DNA of 64,000 nt from NCBI RefSeq assembly GCF_026914185.1, contig NC_070567.1:4428001-4492000 (forward strand), given 5' to 3'. This DNA is from Puccinia triticina. Its lineage: Eukaryota > Basidiomycota > Pucciniomycetes > Pucciniales > Pucciniaceae. Under the pieces are notes generated by a model. It was not told the origin of the DNA. It was given only the letters and a program-made list of their open reading frames with translations, and made no database searches. Position numbers and translations under genes: made by a program. Each line of letters starts with the position of its first letter. The stretch's first letter is position 1. Below are positions 1 through 11,626 of this stretch, piece after piece.

Positions 1-444
1 GCCGAAGCAGATTTCCGAGGGTTATTGGCCGAAAAGGCTGCTCCTGCTGCTGGTGCAGCTGAAGAAGAGTATAAAGATTTCAAAGAGCGAGTTAAGCATG
101 ATCCGAGGTTCGTAGCGCTTGCTAGTAACTCTTCCAAAGAAGCGATGTGGAAGAAGTGGGTCGAGGATCGAAGCAACAAGGCCGACGAGGAGCAGCGGAA
201 GAACGATGGAGAAGATGAGACGAAGAAGAAGGCGGAAGAAGAGGCACCATCTCCAACCAAATCACAAAAGGGCTCGCAAAATGGGACGGTAAGTGAGGCT
301 ATCGAGGACCCGAAGCGCGAGAAACAGATGGCTAGCTTGAAGGCTAGAGAAGAGCAGGTGCGCGAGATGAAGAAAAAGGTCGAGAAAGACGCGGCGATCA
401 ATCGTGCGTTGGTCGACAAAGACCCTCATGGACTCAAACCCTAA
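1..444 (+). CDS. FF-domain protein, C-terminal end (TCERG1/CA150- or Urn1-like), 5' truncated by window
   Basis: The frame is open from base 1 to the TAA at 442-444. It begins in an FF-like segment (DFRGLLAEKA ... YKDFKERVKHDPRF ... KEAMWKKWVED), with the FF hallmark of an early F, an acidic/basic helix and an aromatic followed by W. A long charged tail rich in Lys/Glu follows, ending in REKQMASLKAREEQVREMKKK, which is probably coiled coil. FF proteins of this kind bind RNA polymerase II CTD or spliceosome partners in the nucleus. Only the last ~147 residues are visible, so whether WW domains precede it cannot be seen. The family is likely; the exact orthologue is uncertain. Confidence 0.6.
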   Translation, partial: AEADFRGLLAEKAAPAAGAAEEEYKDFKERVKHDPRFVALASNSSKEAMWKKWVEDRSNKADEEQRKNDGEDETKKKAEEEAPSPTKSQKGSQNGTVSEAIEDPKREKQMASLKAREEQVREMKKKVEKDAAINRALVDKDPHGLKP

Positions 445-1271
445 AAATCTACATTTTCCTCACATCGACAACGTTAAAAGAGAATCATCGCATCATAGTT
501 TGTTTTCTGTTGTGTGCAGTGTCACTAAAGCGTTCATATAGACAAACGTGTCCAAATCAATCAGCAAGCAACAGAATAAAATATTCATTATTACTATTAT
601 TTGATTAATTTTTATCTCAGATATATAATATTGCTGCATCAGATACATAAATCTTCGGTTTCGCCTCATTCTAAATGCCCAATCAAATTATATTATTTTG
701 AAAACTTTGGCATCCTTTTCACTTTTCTGGGAGAGCCTGGGTTTGTTATCCGAGAGTAAGTCTTGTGCTGATTTATTTCCGGCCTGTTGAGCTTTGTACA
801 TATTTACATGGGTGACTGGTTCGGGACCGAGACGACCCAATATTCGCGCTGTTTTCCTCCTTGTCCGACCAATCCACCCAGAGGTAGGCCTGCAATCTGT
901 GAACACATCCCAGCCCATCTCGCAGCCGAAAACGGCCAACTTTCATCCTGACATCCTGCAACAATTGCCAGCAATCTCATCGCGCTTCTTGGACACTACT
1001 TCCCTCCAACTCAAATGAGTTGCAAGCTTTATCGTCCATGGAGTTTCCAAGATCTGTAGACTATACAATCATGCCATTTTGGTTTAGGTATTGCTGAAAG
1101 ATTTGATCTGAAAGGGAAGATGTAGCAATGGATGCTTCCGGAGTTTGGGTATGAGCACTACGTACAGCTAAGGAAGACAAAAAAAATCCGGGGGAAGAAT
1201 GTTTTGAAGATCAGTTGTGAGAAGCAGGGTTCAATGCTTTGTTCACTGGGTGGGCTGGCTGGGTTTGAGCG
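445..1271. other. Intergenic, convergent 3' regions
   Basis: AT-rich spacer between the end of the FF-domain gene (+) and the end of the EZH2-like gene (-). No coding exon, RNA gene or repeat was recognised. Two overlapping frames around 688-1018 have no codon or family support. Confidence 0.5.
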
Positions 1272-3831
1272 TCATGTCCAATCTCGTGCATGATATGTCC
1301 CCCCATAATTAAATGTAATCTCTTCTCCAACTTGGATCCTCTTGGTTGCAAAGATCCTTATCACTTGTGCTCCAGCTACATACCAGACTGGAAAATTTCA
1401 AAAACAATTAAATATTTAAATGTCCAAAACAAAACAAAAAAGATAGGGTAAAGCATCAACATCTTTGTCATGTCATTATTTCTTGTGTCTCTATTTCTAA
1501 CCTAAAAAAGACTGACCAGATGGGGTGGCATTATGTTTCTTGTTTTCTGGCGGCTCATTGATGAATCGAGTCCGGTTACCAAACTTGCCACTATCAATTG
1601 TATCCAGCTCATTCAAATCAAAAAGGTAGCTCTACAAAACTCGAAGTGATTAGTCGTTCACAAAATCCATATAGATATATGTAATGTTCTGGGGACAAAT
1701 TACTCACACTCTTACAAAGACTGGTTAATTGGCTAAGGAAGAGTTCATTTCGTGGGATGTCAATAAACACTTCAAATGATCAACCAGTCAAAAGGCCGAA
1801 TGATTTTCTTACGCTTGCTTTGCCAGTTCATCGGAACGGAGTAAAACTCCAGTATACTCTCCCAAATAATCTCCATTTGAAATCGGTTCTCCTGCATACA
1901 AACCAAATCCAGAAATCTTACTCGGTGCAACAAAAGTTCGCTAAAACAGCCGCAGTCGTTTGTGTTCAGCCTCTCTTTTAACAAAAACATCCATCTATCA
2001 AAACGAATATGGGGACTTGCTGTGGTGCATACCTTCTTCTTTTGAGCCGCCAAAACGTTACTGCATGATGCGCTTCGACGACATCCTGAGCATTTGCACA
2101 CTAATGGATCACATTCTCGATTTCGCTTGACACATTCACAGTTGTCGTCACACATTCTACTGCAACGACAGCCTTTGTATCTTCGTGGGCCTGAGTGAAA
2201 GATGAGCAGCTGAGTTACTGAGAGCTATTCAATACACGAGAATAAAAGTCAAACCAAAGTGAAAAATGACTCACAACTCTTAGGGCATTGGCAGAATCGG
2301 TCGCAGTAAGTCTTCAAGTTATAGCACTCACACTCCTTATTTTCAAAGCATTCACCGGAATGTAAACAGGGGACGTAGCTGTATTGTAAAAAATTCAGCT
2401 GATCTTGAGTAATCATTTTACAAATCAGTAGTTTGGGAAACTTCTCACCCGCCAGTATTGACTGGTAAAGCATCTAGATACTTGTTAGGTGGTGATTGAT
2501 GCTCAAGAAGACATGCTGATTTGCCTGGCACGGGCCGGTCATCTAGCAACATTACGGGAAAATATACGTATGACGGACATTTTAACAAGTGAGGAACAGG
2601 TTGAAATGATCAACTTTTTGTTATGAAAACTCACAATGACCCTCGCAGTAGAACTGCTGACAGATATCACACAGTATATCCCGATGTGACGAATCAGATG
2701 TTGAGTCTTCCATATAAATTCGCTTATTTGCAGGTAAGGTCAAGCGGAAGCTATGAAAACATCACTTGCATAAATGATCTGGGCTAAGTTTGTTTATTTA
2801 TTTACACTTCACAGTAATTCACATACCTATCTATGATTTCAGCAATCGAGAATCCAGAGGAAATGACGCGTAGCGGAATGGGCGTGCGGACAAGACGACC
2901 ACTTCTTCTCAAGTGGGTCCAAGCACGGGAGTAGCGGTCATAGAGCAAAGCAAATTCACCTCCATTCTGGCTGCTAATTTTGGAGGCCAGAAGTTGGATC
3001 AGTCGGTCGTTTGAGGGTGGCTTAGCTATCCGACTGGGCGGTAGTGCGCCCATAATCCCTAATAGACTTTCATTTGATGGCAGCTCAAGAGCTTCGACCA
3101 ATTCATAAAAGTTTTGACGAAGCACTGTGTATGGGGTGGTCTTTGACGATCAGCAACAAAGCAAAACATCGCCTGCTTGGTTTATTTTCTTCCTTAACAC
3201 TGATTGCTCACCGTCAGGGCATATACGATCAGTCAAACATATTTCGTAACCATCACCGCCCGAGCTTTCATCCAATTCCTTCAGTTTATCCGCTGGTGTA
3301 TTCTTGTTATGCGTTTCAAGATACGGGACGAATCGGCAAGTGGTTATTTCGTTCTTTTCATAAGAGCGGACCCGATCTAGCTTGGGATATGCATTCCTAT
3401 CTAATAGGCCACTCCAACTATACTGTGGCGGACGAATGTGATGTTCAAAGATTGTGATGGTTTTGTTTCGAGGGAAATTGGATTCAGATCTTGATGAAGA
3501 TGGATCCGATAAATGGGAGAGGATCTGTAGCCATGGGGGCGCATTATGGATAGGGTTCACGAGGTCTTCCAACAGTCCGGCGCGTATGTTGGCCACAGCT
3601 TCCTATATTGGAAAAACAGCAAGTCAGTCACGTAAGGGCATATATCAGGAGAGAGCTCACCGCCGCTTGTCGCTCCTTGAGCTTCTTAAAAGCAGCTGGT
3701 CCATCAGGACGAGGAAGGGGGTAAGACCGGCTCAGGGTCCCCTGTTTTTGGGGTGATTTTAACTTGGATGAGCTGGGGGTAGTTTCGGGATCGTCTTCAT
3801 TTCGATGGAAGTCTAGGGGGTGATCCGACAT
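1272..3831 (-). CDS. EZH2: Enhancer-of-zeste/EZH2-type histone-lysine methyltransferase (KMT6)
   Basis: Eleven exons can be placed, in minus order: 3831-3661, 3602-3212, 3124-2827, 2750-2635, 2542-2449, 2378-2275, 2190-2033, 1940-1813, 1720-1708 (13 nt), 1631-1517, 1387-1272. All junctions are GT-AG, the phases agree, and they total 1704 nt or 567 aa. Order: N-terminal region; zinc-binding motif with CDICQQFYCEGH; pre-SET CXC domain (HSGECFENKECECYNLKTYC then RYKGCRCSRMCDDNCECVKR); SET domain beginning APSKISGFGLYAGEPI, then YLFDLNELD, NRTRFINE and a C-terminal EEITFNYG. A CXC domain directly before SET is diagnostic of PRC2 E(z) subunits, which trimethylate H3K27. Oddity: the catalytic NHS/NC element reads INEPP...NA, so the His is Glu. 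A longer start at 3954 in the same frame is possible. The product is about 180 residues shorter than animal EZH2. Confidence 0.88.
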
Positions 3832-4854
3832 TTCCTTTGAGGAAATTGGGCGTATTATGTACAATCTAGGTGGTGCTGTCGACGATGCGCTAAGTCGAGC
3901 AATGAAATAGGAGCAGTCGCGAATATCCAGCGTTTTATGAGCCACCAGATGCACTTGTATTGAACTCAGTCGAGCAGATGGGCGCGATCGCGATTGTTGA
4001 CGGTAGGGCGGTCTGACGGCATCGACGAGCTATCGCATATGAAGTTGGCCGATGAAACGACCAGTCGTATTTATGTCTTACTGTCAGTCAACGACTTTGA
4101 ACCAGGTGGACCGCCAGTCTGGATGTCGAACTTAACACAAGTCCCTCCCTGTGCTCGCGGGGCGCGAGCACCCTCCCGCTTCGCGCCTCCTCGGAGAGGC
4201 TTAGTTAAGCTCGGATGTAGCGACCTGAACCTCGACTCGTGCTTTGTTGAAAATAACGATATTATTGAGACGACAACGACCGAACAAGGGACTCGGGCCG
4301 TTTCGTGTACTAACTCGAAGAACGCGCATGGGGCAATGAGCGTAGATCAAACGATTGCGACAAAAAGAACAGAGAAAGCACTCACTCAGCTGTTATGATT
4401 CCAGATGGACTTCTGGAGAGAAGCGCGTTCGCTGAGATTGATGAGCAACTGCGTGGATAGAGGCCACTCTCATTTCACTCAACTGATGGGACACTTCAAA
4501 TTATCAATGCAGCATCCAAATATGTACGCATACATACATAAAACTTCAACTAATATGTTGTCTCTTGGAAACCGTGCAATGACGGGTGAAAAGGAACACT
4601 GGGGAATACATACTTTCGGGGATTTCACATTCCAATCTGCCAGCTTTTGTGGCTTGGAGTTCTTCGCACTCAGAAGTACATGCATCAGGTGAGAGAAGAC
4701 ATAAAAAAACAATTGATACAAATATTTGTATAGACATTAATTTGCTTTGGTATACAAGTATGGATCGAAGAAGGGACAATCGATTCAAGTATCTTTCAAG
4801 TACAACTTCAAGTTGCTTGAACCTATGTAGCATGAGGCGAACTTGCACCGGAGA
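3832..4854. other. Spacer between two minus-strand genes
   Basis: Contains the putative promoter of the EZH2-like gene, a small GC-rich inverted-repeat element at 4131-4209, and the 3' flank of IML1. Open frames here (for example 3994-4398) run through the repeat and resemble no family. Confidence 0.45.
4131..4209. mobile_element. Short GC-rich miniature inverted-repeat element (family A, copy 1)
   Basis: About 79 bp, running from CTTAACACAAGTCCCTCC to GGAGAGGCTTAGTTAAG, which is its imperfect reverse complement. The interior is GC-rich (CGCGGGGCGCGAGC) inside AT-rich DNA. The same termini occur at 40511, 40967 and 43556. Confidence 0.6.
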
Positions 4855-7800
4855 TCATTCAGCAGGATCACGATTCTGGTGCAGATCGTCCACGCAATCC
4901 TGCCAAAACTGTTTCAAGCGAACGCTGTCATTGCAAAGCATCATCAAAGATTTCTTCAACTGCTTGGCATCGATTCCAGTCGAGCGTGCTTCGCCTCTAC
5001 CGCCGATGAACCGCCGGTTGTTACTTATACGCGCCGGTAGATTATCGGCCCAGACCAAAGAGCCCTCTTGAACTTGGACAGTCGCCGCACCTGTGTGATG
5101 AATGTATTGAGAATAGTCATGTGAATGACGGCGGTACCTGAGAAAAGACAAGCAAATGTTAACTTGGGCGCTGTTGTTTGAGAGAGGGGCGCAAACTCAC
5201 GAATAAACAACGTTGACATCACTGGGGAAATTCCGATCCGCTTCGACATCCAATACAAAACCCTGGCTTCTCACTAACTGTCCTTCGAAATACCAGTTGG
5301 GAGAGGTGGAGATAGGAACGAGTTCTTCCAAGCCATCCAATGTTGGCGGCTTGACCGCCAATTCGATCCGAGTAGTTCTCTGTAGCGGATTGGAGTCTGA
5401 AACTTGGTCTAGTCTCCTAGAACTTTGCTCTACCATCTTGATGCCATATCTCTCGACGATCCTCGCCCAGTGTTGAAGCATGCTATCTACCAATGATGAT
5501 GTGATGCCTAGCCACTGTATCTCAACATGCCAAGCGTTCGATGGCGAATGACTGATATCGCAGAGCAGGATGGCCTTTTCACTTCGATCGCTTTTGCCCG
5601 TGGGATCAAGATCGATAATTCCGACTCGGGTCATATTCGCAACAGTTCGTTCTGCTTGAGAGCCGCTAACGGAGCTTGAACGCTTGTTTTCTTCAGTGGG
5701 AGGTGCGGTCGCAGGATTGGAAGTTGACTTCTGATTTGAGTTGCTTGTGGGTAACTTCTCGGCGGTAGGTCTGCCAAACCAGGTTCGCGACGGCTTAACG
5801 GGACGATAATCAGAATTGATTTGATAGTATCTGTTGCCGCCATCGGTCAGAGGTCTTGGCTGATTACCGTTGGTCACCTCCTTGAACATCCCTCTTGTTT
5901 CCAGTTGCCGTCCAAAGTTTAAAGCCTCCTCCCTTGTTCCGAGGTTTAATTGGTGTTTCAAAAAGGTCACAAGTTTGTCACCCTGGAATACATTTTCAAC
6001 TAGCCTTAATTGAATCAGTTGTGATTTAACTTCGACTCCGGAAGCTGGATGTAACATGGCTTCAACTATGACATTCAGAGGGTCTCTCAAGCTGATCGTG
6101 TGACTTGGTTTATCGCGTGGGTCCCGAGAAGTGGTCGCAAAAGCCAAGGATCTTTCACGCTCGTGCCGAACATGTTGAGAAGCATCCGATGTAGTGAAAT
6201 CAAGGGTAGCCCCCGACATTGTAGAATCGCTGATTGAATGCCAATTGACATTCCGCAGAGTGCTTTGTAACTTCATCATTCCCGCCAATCGGTTTTCATC
6301 ATCTGAAGGGGGACTTTTACCTTGCGGCTTTAACACAGCTTCTCGCCCATCGTTAGCTAGACTGGGTAAGAAAGCCGCTCGCAAACGACAAAACTTCAGC
6401 CCTTCATTCAAGGGTATCCCATTATCTATTCCGACGATGATTCTATCCAATGCTTCAAAGTCGAAAAAGCCTCGAAGAGGGAAATTGAAAGGTATGTGGA
6501 ATTCATCCCACCCGGGTCTTTCATTGGACCACCAAATTGCAGGTCGATAATCGTAGGACTCAGCTTTCCAAGTTTGATGGCGAACGTACATCTGGACCGA
6601 GAGTGTTGGCTTTCCAGAATCGAGGCGTCGAATTGACAGTCTATGATAATGGTCACTCAATGAAAGATCAACATAAGCACCCTGGCCTTTCTCAGCCTCA
6701 TTAACAATGCCATTTAGCGAGAGCCTTGCGGGACGAGACGAAGGGGAAAGATCGGCCACGTGTTGGGGCAATTGTGGGACTACAAGCTGGAAGCTTTGGC
6801 TGAGTCTTTGAGAGATCGCTTCTCGAAGAACTAAGGCCGCGTGATTTCGCACGTATTCTTCGGCATTAAACGTAGCATTGGAGCACTTGACCAATATCGA
6901 GGAATCATCGATAGGAAACTCATACTCCGTCAGTAAGTATGAGTTATTCAACTCGTCTTGACTTGGGGCAAAGTCAGTCGTAATCGGTAGACAAGCGGGT
7001 GTAGTCAATGATTTCCATTTTAAGGATCTTTGGTTGTTGGGAGGCCGTGGAAAGATCGCGCTCCACTTTTTAAACTGCGAAAGTAAGCCAGAGGCACTGC
7101 AATATGGATTGGAAGGATTGAACTTCTTGGCGACCAAGCGGTGCTTATGTTTTTGTGGAGCAACACTCGGGGCACGAGAGCTCATTGGTGTAATATCTTG
7201 CGGGTTTGAAGAGGCTGAGACAGTACGCTTGGGGGCGTTGATCAAAGGCATCAACGTCGTGGCAGAACGCATGGTGTCAGAGCGACCAACGCGAGTACTA
7301 TTTGCATTTCCGTCTTGCACGCCAGCAGCAGGTGGTTCCTCAGATGCAATAGATACATTTGCTTCTTCATGTCGAGAGGCTCGAGAACCTTCAGGTGGGC
7401 TTGGTGGACGATGAATTGTAGCCGCTTGAAGAGTTGGCTCAGCCTTCATTATTGTCGACGTACTATTACTTGACCACGGCCAGAATGAACGATGTTGCTG
7501 GGAGAGGTTGGTCAATCGAGCTATCAGCGCTGGGGTACCGGCCTTGGGATTGTTAGATCCACTGGTAGAGGCAGAGGTAGCACGGGCACGACTAGTCTCG
7601 GAGCTTGAAATAGGTACAATTGACAGTCCTGCCGATGGTTGATTCGTGAGTTGAGAAAAATCGGTTGTCCCCTGGGGCAGTGTCGCTTTGAGCAAAGGCG
7701 AACGATTTATTTCCTCGTGTTTGGACGTGGAGAACTTGCGTTTCGTTTCAACAGCCGTCACAGCCAGGCCGTCCACCATGGCTCTGGAGCCGGATCTTTG

Positions 7801-9979
7801 GTTGACGCCAGTAGCGCGCAAAGGAGCGAGTGGGGTCGGCGAGGCATCTACCACTTGCGCATCAAATCGTTGTCTGGCCTTTTTTCTGGCTGCAGCGTCA
7901 TCACTGAGGGCAGAGGGGGGCATACTCTCGCTGAGCAATGGGATTGAAATTCCTGTTAGGTCATGCTCTCCTATTCCATTTTGGAACTGTGGCACACGGC
8001 ATCTGGGCATAAAGCGGTCGATTCGGAAAGGTCGATCCTGGTGCCGAGAGAAGAATGAGCAGTCAACAAAGAATGGGACACTGTAGTGAATGGACTTCGG
8101 GGCCTGGGGCGACGGGGAATCGATGTAGATTGGATTCAGCGAGTTATCGATCGCCCAAGATGAGGTCTGGGGTGACATGTCATTGGGTTCTAAATCGGCT
8201 GCAGAGAATCTAAATAGAGGCACGACATGTAGAGGTATTTTCGCCAGACTGACGAAATCCACCCCGACCCCGTGAGCAATGAATCGCTCCGTCGCTAGTC
8301 TTAGTAGCATTTGATCGACGTGGTAAACGCAGGTCCCAGCGGTAACGAAGACAATGGAAACGCCAGTTCTTCGCAGATCCCGGTCGATGTAGTGCTCATC
8401 GAATGAATTGCAGGCGATACCCATCGCTTCGAGTACGTTGCCTTCCGGGGCATACGAGAGCTTCCCCGCCAATCTCCGGATGCCGTTGGGATCGGTATAT
8501 GTGAGAACATGTTTTTGAAACTTGGATATCTCGTCACGGACTTCATCGAGGACTTTTTGGGGTTGAGTCAAAGGTTCAAGATCGGCGACGACCTGGAAAG
8601 ATCGGGGTTAGCGTTCTTGACTGAAGCCTCATATGATTGGTGGGCTACTATACTTTATAAAAATCTTTGAACGCCCTTCCATCTTGGGCAGTCAGCACAG
8701 GAGGGGGGATATTATCCTTCTCTTGGTCTGAATAGAAGACTCTCGAGAATAGCACGAGTGAAACAAGATGGCTAGTGCCTATGCCTGCCCAGCGGCTGAA
8801 AAGTTCTTCCAAAAACAAAACGGCCTTCTCATGGTACAACGATCCATCTTCTTCAAACGTCCACATTTCCGAGCTAATTTGGATGAAAAGGTAATCTGTT
8901 GAGGGGAAAAGCAATTTATCAATCCTCTAATTCTCCTGGCGCCTCAATCTAATCTCCAGAGATGTAGTCTGCGCAGCTTCACATTTGGCACTTTCTGATC
9001 GAAAGATCAACTTGGTGTGAGGAGTAATATATCCCGAGAGCACCTATGAAGCCATTCATCAAATTGACAAACGCAGCCAAGAGTCTAATGAGTTCTATGA
9101 GACGAAATAAACGCACCCTTTTCCCCTTGACATATATTCTTCCAACCTTGGTTTTCACTTTCAACGTTCCTAATGTGACCTCACGACCAACCCAGGCACA
9201 ACTATCAACCATCATCATCGTCATCCGCCCTGTACATGAGATAAAACAAAGGCAGTCGGCTTGGTTGGATCCAAAAGTTCGTAATCAGCGAAAAAAAAGT
9301 CATTGCCACGTACACATTTCGCCACGTCCGAGGTACTGGTCACGGAATGAGAGTTCAACATGGTCGGCGCAGTGTGTCGAAGGCAGAGGGGCTGGAAGCT
9401 TGAGAGATGGATAAGAATCACACGTGATGTGTTCAGATTCGATGTTAAAAGGGCGGGGAGGGCTTGCCGTAAGACTGGAGTGCATACTTTTCTGAGCAGA
9501 ACGTCATGTCGGTTGAATTTTTCCAGATCGAACGCTCTTGCAATTGCGATTGGGATCGAAAGCTGGTCAACGAGAGAGAAGGACGAAAAACTAAGCAGAT
9601 GCTAACCAAAAGGCGACTAAACGAATAACAGGCGCACCTGTAAGCCTTGCTGACGAACTAACGTATGCTGACGAATAGCTAGCATAAATCCTGGTTCACT
9701 CTGCCATCGCGGGGCGGTCAACAACGAAGCCTCGGGTGTTGATGATGCTTGATTGACCAGGGGGATGATCTCGAATAAATCTCCGATTGATACAGATGCA
9801 GGCTCGAGGGCGCCAGGATTGAGCCTGATTGCATTCGCAGCATCGGACGTATCGAGTCCGACCTGCCCGGCGGTGGCAAGGCACGGAGGCTCTGGATCAA
9901 CCCAAAGGGTCACTCGAAAACATTCTGCGAGGTTTGGCGGCATGAGGAGATAACAGTGCTGGTACCACAAACACGACAT
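4855..9979 (-). CDS. IML1: Vacuolar membrane protein IML1 (DEPDC5 homologue), SEACIT/GATOR1 subunit
   Basis: Exons read on minus: about 9979-9650 (WVDPEPP ... LNPGALEPASVSIGDLFEI), about 9595-9488 (LSIPIAIARAFDLEKF), about 9389-9314 (HVELSFRDQYLGRGEM), 9229-9117, 9043-8983 (SGYITPHTKLIFRSES), 8895-8654 (FIQISSEMWTFEEDG), 8592-5201 and 5137-4855. From 9229 to the stop the splice phases agree. The large exon holds the conserved N-terminal/SABA-type region, a Ser/Pro-rich linker, and a DEP domain near NPLNVIVEAMLHPASGVEV ... KLVTFLKHQL. IML1 is the GAP component that restrains TORC1 through Gtr/Rag GTPases at the vacuole during amino-acid shortage. The final exon (RYRRHSHDYSQYIHHTG) matches the family C-terminus. 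The first intron would be only ~36 nt, so the N-terminal exons and the start are approximate; an upstream exon is possible. Confidence 0.88.
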
Positions 9980-10640
9980 TCAATCAGCAACTTCAATCCT
10001 GTGGTAGCCCTAGTGATTCAGTTGGAATGAATGGAGAAATTGTTAGACTTACTATTATTTCCAATCAGATTCATTCGTTTATCAAGTCCTCCGGGAGAAA
10101 TTATCGCATCGCATTGATGAAAATATCTAGGGACATGAAGAGCCAGCAGCCTCATGGCGAGTTGAGAAGTTTCACAGGGGCTTTGTGACATCCACTTCAA
10201 ATGAGCTTTTGCAGGGGATTTTGTCCAATTTTTTATCATTCTTGTCTGTCCTCTCCAATCTTCTCTCCTTGGGTTGAAGCGTTGAATATTCTGAGAAATT
10301 TGCAAGAAATCAGACAATTTCTGGCCTCAACTAGCTTCATTTTTTGACTTTTCCTTTTTTTATTTCATAATCACTCTGGGGAACTTATTTTCCACCTCTC
10401 CAGCCACTCTCATGACTTCTGGTCTGTGGACTGAGCTTCTGCAATGAAAAATGTGGTGTCTAGAACTTCTGATAACCCACTGTACAAACATAAAACCTCA
10501 GGTTTTTCTATCCAAGCTTTGCTCCTTCAATCCTTCAGGAATTTTTCTCCTAACTTCTGTTTTGGTCTCCAAAGTGCCACACTGCAAAGGCTTGATACTG
10601 AGATGTGCCATTGCACATCCACACCAAGAATGCGCTCGGT
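9980..10640. other. Spacer upstream of IML1
   Basis: AT-rich DNA with no supported gene. It presumably holds the IML1 promoter. Frames at 10018-10317 and 10444-10689 have no recognisable similarity. Confidence 0.4.
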
Positions 10641-10648
10641 AAGGACCA

Positions 10649-10962
10649 CGGTGGGCCGCTACGCTACACTACGCCACAAGGCCACTTAGCGTTAGCGCAG
10701 CGGCGGCAACAGCACCCACTTTTGTCTGAAGCGCGCCGCTAACGCCGCTACGCTGCGTTACGCTACGCTACAGCGCTGTTAGCGGCAAAACAGTCCTCCA
10801 AACCGCTGTAGCGCAGCGTAGCGGGCGCTTTTTTGAGCCCTGTGCGCGTAGCGTTAGCGCAGAGCCGGCGGGATTGCGCTAACGCTACGGTAAGAGCTGG
10901 CTGAATTCAGCTACGTTTTGCTACGCTAAACCGTACTAGTATGTAGCGTAGCTGGCCCACCG
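10649..10962. mobile_element. GCTACGCTA-rich inverted-repeat element (family B, copy 1)
   Basis: Starts CGGTGGGCCGCTACGCTA and ends TAGCGTAGCTGGCCCACCG, which is its near reverse complement. The body is built from alternating GCTACGCTA / TAGCGTAGC / GCGCTAACG words and can fold on itself at many points. A second copy lies at 53617-54094. Confidence 0.7.
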
Positions 10963-10985
10963 ATGTAGTACTTGGAGATGCGGAG

Positions 10986-11232
10986 CACTGCAAAAAAAAC
11001 TTGGTCAACTGCTTGCAGTTGACACGCAGGATACTTGAGTCAAGCTGCCATTGTAACTCCACCTGGATGCGCAAGTGCCTTTGTTGGCACAGTCACTGTG
11101 CAAGGTGCCCAGTGACTGTGCATTGAAGCTTGGGTTGAGTCAAACCTTGAGTAAGGCTGGTGTAACACCACAAGCTTCCTCAGAGTTACCACATGTCAAC
11201 TGCTCACAGTTGACACAGTTTTTTTTGCAGTG
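10986..11232. mobile_element. Non-autonomous CACTG-terminal DNA transposon (family C, copy 1)
   Basis: 247 bp. Terminal inverted repeats begin CACTGCAAAAAAAACTTGG and end in the matching GTTTTTTTTGCAGTG, followed inward by TCAACTG(C/T) and its complement. Flanking GAG on both sides fits a 3 bp target duplication. CACTG ends plus a 3 bp duplication are typical of CACTA/EnSpm relatives. A second copy, inverted, is at 59699-59945. Confidence 0.7.
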
Positions 11233-11626
11233 GAGGTCAGGCAAGGAGGATGAATTGGAACAACTGGCTCCCTTCATACATAGGATCTTTGCTACGTAGG
11301 GCGGAACATTGCATAGGGCAGGTAACCGAGACACCTGATAAGCAAATAGATCTGCAGAAAAAGGAGAGCTCGATCAGGTTGGGTTGATCATTCGAAAGAC
11401 CAGCGATGAAAATTTTCAGATCACAAACCAACTAGGAATGTGGTCCTGAACCGAGTACATATTTGCATCGTGGATTATCAGGTTTGTCACTAGGGGGCAA
11501 GTTTCAGTTACACCAATCTTTCTCAACGATATATATCTCCCTCCATATCTTGCAGGTCAGAGGTCAAAATATTAGTATTTCATTCGTCCTTCCTCATCGC
11601 TGCTCAGGGTCTAACTTGAAAAAACC

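Noticed and set aside
3994..4398. Plus-strand 134-codon frame between EZH2-like and IML1
   Set aside because: It runs through a GC-rich miniature element and has no family resemblance, splice context or biased codon use.
7034..7947. Plus-strand frames within the IML1 large exon
   Set aside because: They are antisense shadows of a long conserved coding exon.
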